From Opitutales bacterium (GTDB lineage Bacteria > Verrucomicrobiota > Verrucomicrobiia > Opitutales > UBA2987), in assembly GCA_021772515.1 (NCBI GenBank), contig JAJFLU010000024.1, positions 26,745 to 90,744 of the forward strand: a stretch of 64,000 nucleotides of DNA, in the 5' to 3' direction. How positions within the stretch are numbered: the first letter of the stretch is position 1; each line of letters starts with the position of its first letter. The position numbers and the translations under genes were made by a program. The notes under the pieces were generated by a model. It was not told where the DNA came from and made no database searches. It saw only the letters and a list, made by a program, of their open reading frames with translations. Positions 58,226 through 64,000 of this stretch are shown piece after piece.

Positions 58226-59503
58226 TTACTTGGCACCATACTTTTTTAAAAGCTCAGTCACTTCGGCATGCCTAGCCTGCGTTGCAAGAAATAGAGGTGA
58301 AGCGCCGGATGTATGGACTTTATTCACATCGGCCCCCGCTTTCAGCAAAATTTTGACCACTTTGGCATGGCCTAATCCAGATGCCAAATATAATGGAGTA
58401 GCCCGATTTGCAGGGGCTTTATTCACATCGGCCCCGGCATTCAGAAGTAGCTTGACGGTTTCGGCGTTGTCGATGATCGACGCCATAATTAGTGGAGTCA
58501 TGTCATCTATGTCGGTTTTATTAACCTCAGCCCCGGCCTCCAGCAGCAGCCTGACGATTTTGTCGTGGCCCGTTACCGACGACGCTTCATGTAGCGGAGT
58601 GGCGCCATTAATATTCGATTTGTTCACCTCAGCCCCAGATTCCAGAAGCAGTTTGACGATTTCGGCATTGCCGATTTTCGACACTCTATGCAATGGAGTA
58701 TCTCCATCAGTATCGGGATTATTTACATCGGCCTCGGCTTCAATTAGAAACCTGACCACTTCGGCATGACCTTGATGCGACGAAATTGATAACGGAGTAG
58801 TGCCATACATTATAGTTTCCGCTCTCGGAACTTTGCCACCCTTCGGTTTAAAAGTGAATCTGGTAGAGGCTTTATTTACATCGGCCCCAGCTTTCTGAAG
58901 CAGCTTGACGATTTCTAAATGACCTCGATACGACGCTAAGAATAGAGGAGAAGCGCCATCAGCATCAGAAATATTCACTTCTGCCCCGGCATCTAGTAAC
59001 AACTTGACCACTTGTGCATGGCAATTCACCGACGCTTCCTGTATCGGAGTAATTCCATCCGCATCAGCTTCATTCATGTAAGCCCCGGCTTCCAGTAGTA
59101 GCTTCACAACACCAGCATAGTCATATTCCGATGCCATAATTAGAGGTGTATCGCCATTTTCATCGCTTTTGTTTACATCCGCTTCGGCTTTCAGCAGTAG
59201 TTTGACCACTTCGACATCGCCTAGCTGGGCCGCCACAAATAGTGGAGTTGCGCCGTCAATACGACTCTTATTCGCATCAGCCTGATATTTTAGCAGCAAA
59301 TTGACCACTTCTGCATATCGATTTACCGATGCCCAAAATAGCGAAGTAGCGCCAACTTTATCGGCTTTATCCACTTCGGCTCCAGCTTGGAGCAGTTGCT
59401 TAACAACCTCTGCATCGCCTGCCTTTGCAGCGATTATTAACGGAGTCTTACCACTGATAAGAGCCTTAATTTTAACCCATAATATACTCGAGAAATTACT
59501 CAT
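58226..59503 (-). CDS. Ankyrin-repeat protein (about 12 repeats)
   Basis: Repeats such as GATPLFVAAQLGDVEVVKLLLKAEADVNKSDEN across the whole 425 aa. Confidence 0.94.
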   Translation of the reverse strand: MSNFSSILWVKIKALISGKTPLIIAAKAGDAEVVKQLLQAGAEVDKADKVGATSLFWASVNRYAEVVNLLLKYQADANKSRIDGATPLFVAAQLGDVEVVKLLLKAEADVNKSDENGDTPLIMASEYDYAGVVKLLLEAGAYMNEADADGITPIQEASVNCHAQVVKLLLDAGAEVNISDADGASPLFLASYRGHLEIVKLLQKAGADVNKASTRFTFKPKGGKVPRAETIMYGTTPLSISSHQGHAEVVRFLIEAEADVNNPDTDGDTPLHRVSKIGNAEIVKLLLESGAEVNKSNINGATPLHEASSVTGHDKIVRLLLEAGAEVNKTDIDDMTPLIMASIIDNAETVKLLLNAGADVNKAPANRATPLYLASGLGHAKVVKILLKAGADVNKVHTSGASPLFLATQARHAEVTELLKKYGAK

Positions 59504-59638
59504 TGGGTGTCACCTGCGTATATTCCTGTTACCGGTAGGATTATTCAGGTCTGTTTCATTTGTAGTATTCACGATTCTTTATCCCTTTTCATCTGCATAA
59601 TCCCTGGTGAAATATAATGTTCAAACGATAGCGGCTCA

Positions 59639-60313
59639 CTAAACTTGGTTGAAATGGCAGCCCCGAATATTCTTCACATACGCGGCCAGTTTTTCCTCGT
59701 CCAACTGCCCGTTGGTGCGCACTCCTGAGCAGAGGTCGAGGCCGAACGGGTTTACCTGTTTGATTGCGGTGGCGACATTATCCGGGTTCAACCCCCCTGC
59801 CAAATACACCGGAACCCCCGCCTCTTCACAAATCCTCCGGCTCAGTTCCCAGTTATGGATGCGGCCGGTTCCCCCGAGTTCCTTAACTTCCAGAGTCTGA
59901 TTTCCCGAATCCAGCAGCAGCGCATCGACATGTGCCGCCACCTCGACCGCCTCCGCCACCGATTCCTCGCCTCCAACATGGATCACCTGCACGATCGCGA
60001 TTCCCGGCAGCGCTTCTCGCAAATCCTCGTAGCGACCCTCTTCCAGACGATCGACCAGTTGGAGCGTATTGGTGCGGCAGCGCCGATGTTGTTGAATAAT
60101 CGAAGCGGTATCCTGCAAACTGGTCAGGAGAAATGACGAAACCCCCGGCGGGATAATTTCCGCAATTTCGGCGATCAATTTTTCGGAAATCACACCGGGT
60201 CCGCTCGGCATATGGGCAACCAAACCCACCGCGTTGGCCCCATAGCGAATGGCCAGCCGCGCCTCTTCGACACTGCTGATGCAGCAAATTTTGATTCTCG
60301 GGAGAGTGGTCAT
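59639..60313 (-). CDS. trpF: Phosphoribosylanthranilate isomerase (TrpF)-like protein
   Basis: 224 aa; RIKICCISSVEEARLAIRYGANAVGLV, DALLLDSGNQTLEVKELGGTGRIHNWELSRRI, YLAGGLNPDNVATAI, GLDLCSGVRTNGQLDEEKL. Confidence 0.82.
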   Translation of the reverse strand: MTTLPRIKICCISSVEEARLAIRYGANAVGLVAHMPSGPGVISEKLIAEIAEIIPPGVSSFLLTSLQDTASIIQQHRRCRTNTLQLVDRLEEGRYEDLREALPGIAIVQVIHVGGEESVAEAVEVAAHVDALLLDSGNQTLEVKELGGTGRIHNWELSRRICEEAGVPVYLAGGLNPDNVATAIKQVNPFGLDLCSGVRTNGQLDEEKLAAYVKNIRGCHFNQV

Positions 60314-60328
60314 CGTAAAGTAAAGAAA

Positions 60329-63300
60329 TCAGGATTCGCCGTCGGTGGACTGTATTATTTTCTCAAAAATCTCTGGAACGCTCATGCGGGCAAGTTCCTC
60401 GGGTGATATCCGGTTTTTCGTGAGTATGGGAAGGCTTTTCAGTGGTTCGCTCAACACGAGATTTCGGTTGGCGGAAACCTCATCCACCCGGTTGATGGGG
60501 GTAAAAAAGGGCGTCCGGTTGAGGGCTTCCGGTTTTTCCCGGACGACTTTCAAAATATGTCTGACGGCCTCCTCAAAGCGATCGAGTTCGGCCTTCGTGT
60601 AGCTCTCGGTCGGCTCGATCATCACACCCAAAGCCTCCGGCCAGGATACCGTCGGGGCGTGAAATCCGAAGTCCAGAAAGAGCTTCCCCAATCGCGTCAC
60701 GGCCAGCGCTTTTGGGGTGCCGCTTTTTTCCAAATTCGCGAAATCAGCGTCGGCCAAAGTGAGGATAAACTCGTGCATTCGAGGCGCCTCGGTGGCTTCC
60801 TTGGGCAGGGTGGGGTAAACCCGGTTGAGCTTTTCATAAAGATACCGCGATGACAGCACGGCCACCGCCGACATCCGGCGAATCCCTGCGTGTCCCAGCC
60901 GTAACAGATAGGCATAGCAGCGCACTTTATGAGCAAAATTTCCCCAATGCCGGTGGAAAGAGCCGATGCTTTTGGGAGGCTTTACGCGGGTAAAACCGCC
61001 GTCCGTCTTTTCAATTATGCTGCCCGGCAGAAAATCCACCAGTTTTTCGCTCACAGCCACGATAGCGTCACCCGGTCCGCCTCCGCCGTGGGGTATCGTC
61101 CAGGTTTTATGCAAATTGTTGTGCACCGCATCGACCCCCAGCGAATCCAGGTTCACCCACCCGGCGATCGCGTTCATATTGGCCCCATCCATATAGACAA
61201 GGCCGCCGATTTCATGGATGGCGTCCGCGATTTCCTTGAAATGGCTTTCAAATATTCCGCAGGTATTCGGGTTCGTGATCATGATGCCGCAGATGCGTTT
61301 CCCGAAAATGGCGATCTTGTTTTTCAAATCCGTCTGGTCGATCATGCCATTTTTATCCGCCTCAAGCAGCGCAATGCCGCCCTTAGTCTCGCTTGCCCGT
61401 GAACTCCCGAATCCGGCCATTACCGCCGTCGCAAAGTTCGTCCCGTGCGCCGTTTTCGGAATCAAAATCACATCGCGGCCCTCGTCTCCCCGGTCCCGAT
61501 GATAGGCCCGGAATAGCTTCAATCCCGTCAATTCTCCCTGCGCCCCGGCCACCGGTTGAGTAGTCACCGCCGGTAGTCCGGTGATTCCTTTAAACCACTC
61601 CTGAATCTCAAAGAGGATTTCCAGGCAGCCTTGAGCGTCTTCCATCGGAGCCTGCGGATGGATATTGGTAAACCCCGCCAACCCCGCCGCCCAATCATTC
61701 AGGTAGGGATTGTATTTCATCGTGCAGGAGCCCAGCGGGTAACAGGCGTCGTCCGGGCTCACATTCAACTCTCCCAACTCCAGATAATAGCGCTTGATTT
61801 CTTCCAGCGAAAACTCCGACAGCCCCACCGGACCTTGCCTCAGCAAATTGGACGGGACGGCTTTTATTTGGGGCGAATTTCCCTCCTCTGGGCCAAAGCG
61901 TTCCTCAAAAAACCGCACGAGTCGGCCAATATCTTTCTTTTTATCCGAAAAGGATATTTTCAATAAATTGCGGTCGCCATTGCCAATCCTCCCCGAGACA
62001 TCGACCCCGATATGCAGCCCTGCTTCGCGTCCTTGTTTTATCAAGTCCGAAACTTCCACCGGCAGGGAGAGAGTAAATTCGTTGAAAACAGGGGCCTCGG
62101 GGAACGCCAGCGTAACCCCCGCAATGGCCGAAACCCTTTCCATCGCCGTGATCGCCTGATTTCGGGCCGCCCCGCAGACATCGGCCATTCCGTTTTCCCC
62201 CCGGGCCAAAAGCGCCGCCCCCGCCAGAGTGGCCAAAAAGGCCTGGTTCGAGCAGATATTCGAGGTCGCCTTCTCTTTGCGGATATGCTGCTCCCGTGTC
62301 GAGAGCACCATCACCCGGCAATCCCGCCCATTGGCATCGGTCGCTTTTCCCACAAACCTTCCCGGTGTGTGCCGAACATCGTTTTTCACTTTCTCGTTAT
62401 AGCGAATCCCGAAAATCCCCAATCCCGGTCCGCCGAAATTCGGGTTGATCGCCAGGTGCTGACCTTCCCCTACGATCATATCCACCCCGTTCCGCCCGAA
62501 TTCCGAAGGCGGCTTGAGCCCCCCCGCGCCCAACAGCATCGGATCGATCACCGCGATGCTTTTTGCCCCCATTTCACGGGATAAGTCGGCCAGCGCATCC
62601 ACATCTTCCAAAATCCCCAACGTATTGACTTGCGGGAAGACGATTGCCGCCAGGCGTTTATCCAGATTCCGGGCTTCTTTTTCCAAGGCATCCAGCGGGA
62701 TGCGCCCCGTCGCCGGGTCGAGCGGAATCTTGATGATTTTCAAATCCGTGTCCCTTGCCAGCGTTTCCAAAACTTCCATATCACCGGGAAAAAGAGCCTC
62801 GGGAATCAACGCCGTATCGGCCCGGCGCTTTAGGCGAAGGGCCACGAACAGGGCTTCAAACAAAGCCGTCGAGCGGTCGTAAAGTGAAGAATTAATCGCC
62901 TCGAATCCCGTCAGCTGAGCCATCAGGCACTGGTAAATCCACTGGGTTTGCAGCGTCCCTTGGCTCCGTTCCGGTTGGTAGGGCGTATAGGCGGTGGTCA
63001 GCCGTCGGATATCCGAAACAAAAGCCACGATTTCATGCTCCTCAAAATCCGCCAACCCATCACCTATAAAGGTTTCCATGAGGTGGTTTCGAGCCGCGAC
63101 TTCCTCCAAACGCTCCATAACTCCCTCGTAGGAGAGTTCATCGGGCAAATTGGGCTGCCCCGAAAACCGGTCCGACTCCCCAATATGGCAAAACAGGTCG
63201 TCCAGGCATTCCATCCCGATTTCCCCCAGCATGGCCTCAATATCCGCTTCGCTCGCGGAGATATAATGCCGCTTCAGTTCCCTCGGCAGGGATGCCGGAT

Positions 63301-63337
63301 CATAGGAAAGAGCTCCGCTTTTTAAAAATTCTGTCAT
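60329..63337 (-). CDS. gcvP: Glycine dehydrogenase (decarboxylating), fused P-protein
   Basis: 1002 aa; N-terminal half (PYQPERSQGTLQTQWIYQCLMAQLTG) and C-terminal half (YPLGSCTMKYNP, NNLHKTWTIPHGGGGPG with PLP lysine). Confidence 0.95.
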   Translation of the reverse strand: MTEFLKSGALSYDPASLPRELKRHYISASEADIEAMLGEIGMECLDDLFCHIGESDRFSGQPNLPDELSYEGVMERLEEVAARNHLMETFIGDGLADFEEHEIVAFVSDIRRLTTAYTPYQPERSQGTLQTQWIYQCLMAQLTGFEAINSSLYDRSTALFEALFVALRLKRRADTALIPEALFPGDMEVLETLARDTDLKIIKIPLDPATGRIPLDALEKEARNLDKRLAAIVFPQVNTLGILEDVDALADLSREMGAKSIAVIDPMLLGAGGLKPPSEFGRNGVDMIVGEGQHLAINPNFGGPGLGIFGIRYNEKVKNDVRHTPGRFVGKATDANGRDCRVMVLSTREQHIRKEKATSNICSNQAFLATLAGAALLARGENGMADVCGAARNQAITAMERVSAIAGVTLAFPEAPVFNEFTLSLPVEVSDLIKQGREAGLHIGVDVSGRIGNGDRNLLKISFSDKKKDIGRLVRFFEERFGPEEGNSPQIKAVPSNLLRQGPVGLSEFSLEEIKRYYLELGELNVSPDDACYPLGSCTMKYNPYLNDWAAGLAGFTNIHPQAPMEDAQGCLEILFEIQEWFKGITGLPAVTTQPVAGAQGELTGLKLFRAYHRDRGDEGRDVILIPKTAHGTNFATAVMAGFGSSRASETKGGIALLEADKNGMIDQTDLKNKIAIFGKRICGIMITNPNTCGIFESHFKEIADAIHEIGGLVYMDGANMNAIAGWVNLDSLGVDAVHNNLHKTWTIPHGGGGPGDAIVAVSEKLVDFLPGSIIEKTDGGFTRVKPPKSIGSFHRHWGNFAHKVRCYAYLLRLGHAGIRRMSAVAVLSSRYLYEKLNRVYPTLPKEATEAPRMHEFILTLADADFANLEKSGTPKALAVTRLGKLFLDFGFHAPTVSWPEALGVMIEPTESYTKAELDRFEEAVRHILKVVREKPEALNRTPFFTPINRVDEVSANRNLVLSEPLKSLPILTKNRISPEELARMSVPEIFEKIIQSTDGES

Positions 63338-63639
63338 TATTCGATTGTTAAGGCTGTCGACAAAAGGAAGATTCTGGAATTTGCAGTCAAAGTTAAAGTC
63401 TTAAATAAATTCAATCCACAATTGGTCTTTTTCAATTCGTGGTGTTAATGATAATTCTGAATTCACTCACATGTCGGGTTGATAAATTAAATGTCGTTTT
63501 ACGTCGCTGGATACCGCTGTCATTCTCAGTTTGAGATTCCTGCAAAAACAAACAATACATAGAAACCTACGAACAAAAAACGGCGGCAATTTCTGCAACG
63601 AACCACATTATATCAAAAAATAAAAAACCCCACAATGAC

Positions 63640-63675
63640 TGCGTTGGCTGCGCGTGCTGCGTTGGCTGCGTTGGC
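63640..63675. repeat. Short direct repeats of GCGTTGGCTGC / GCGTGCTGC type
   Basis: tgcgttggctgcgcgtgctgcgttggctgcgttggctgcg. Confidence 0.7.
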
Positions 63676-63754
63676 TGCGCGGACTATAAAAAACACCAAA
63701 AACACCCAAAAAACCCAAAAATCGGGACATTCTGACACACCCAACCCCCCAATA

Positions 63755-63865
63755 ATCATCCCTCTTCCTCTCCGTCTCCCTCTTCCTCCCCCTCCCCAAT
63801 CCCCCATCAAAAATCTAGCATCCAGCATCACGCATCCTCTTTCCCCCCTCTCCCTCTCCGTCTTG
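63755..63865. repeat. Polypyrimidine-rich low-complexity tract
   Basis: cctcttcctctccgtctccctcttcctccccctccccaatccccc ... cctctttcccccctctccctctccgtcttg. Confidence 0.75.
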
Positions 63866-63889
63866 TAGGTTACCCCATGATGATTGCCG

Positions 63890-63955
63890 AGTTTTTTGAG
63901 TCCTTCCGAGAATGGGTCCATATAACTCGTCGGAGGAAGGACTCGAAAAAACTTT
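63890..63955. repeat. Imperfect inverted repeat (hairpin) GAGTTTTTTGAGTCCTTCC ... GGAAGGACTCGAAAAAACTTT
   Basis: Arms gttttttgagtccttcc and reverse complement gttttttcgagtccttcc, differing by a 1-nt bulge. Confidence 0.65.
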
Positions 63956-64000
63956 TAACCCTCTCTAATGTTGAGAGTGCCAGGATCTCCCGGCCCCTGG

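Noticed and set aside
63635-63680. Repeats considered as a CRISPR array
   Set aside because: Units are short, contiguous and lack unique spacers; no cas genes in the window.
63613-63921. 102-aa minus-strand ORF (RAANAANAARAANAV...)
   Set aside because: Translation of simple repeats and a polypyrimidine tract; low complexity, no coding evidence.

Overview
This 64-kb window is a bacterial chromosome segment. Its TonB-dependent receptor, the fused ~1884-aa double UvrA and the tandem molybdo-hydroxylase clusters suggest a PVC/Verrucomicrobiota-type genome, but that taxonomy is inference only. Most of the window is dense, conventional coding sequence. (A) ~1.9-10.45 kb looks like an integrated accessory island. 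It has a tyrosine recombinase next to a 3'-truncated tRNA-Met(CAT) fragment (a probable att scar), and an unknown gene present as one intact and one decayed copy. Between those two copies sits a two-gene module with a 4-nt overlap: a 1076-aa N6-adenine methyltransferase-type protein and a 214-aa protein carrying a D...ExK nuclease-like motif. I consider this the best candidate for a poorly described restriction/defence system. (B) ~14-33 kb appears to be a nucleoside/nucleobase acquisition and catabolism locus: xanthine-dehydrogenase-type enzyme with its own MoaD/ThiS-like protein, psuG/psuK, TonB receptor, 5'-nucleotidase, uridine phosphorylase, two tandem NupC-family transporters, amidohydrolase, 2OG-Fe(II) oxygenase and cytidine deaminase. 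(C) 40-44 kb holds a second molybdo-hydroxylase operon with a Tat-type Fe-S subunit and a Cys-rich insertion in the FAD subunit. (D) Scattered oddities include a tandem-duplicated UvrA, an M14-peptidase-like protein with its zinc ligands substituted, an AraC-GNAT fusion, a 12-repeat ankyrin protein and an EF-hand membrane protein. No rRNA operon, CRISPR array or intact tRNA was recognised. All family calls come from reading motifs by eye; no database search was run.
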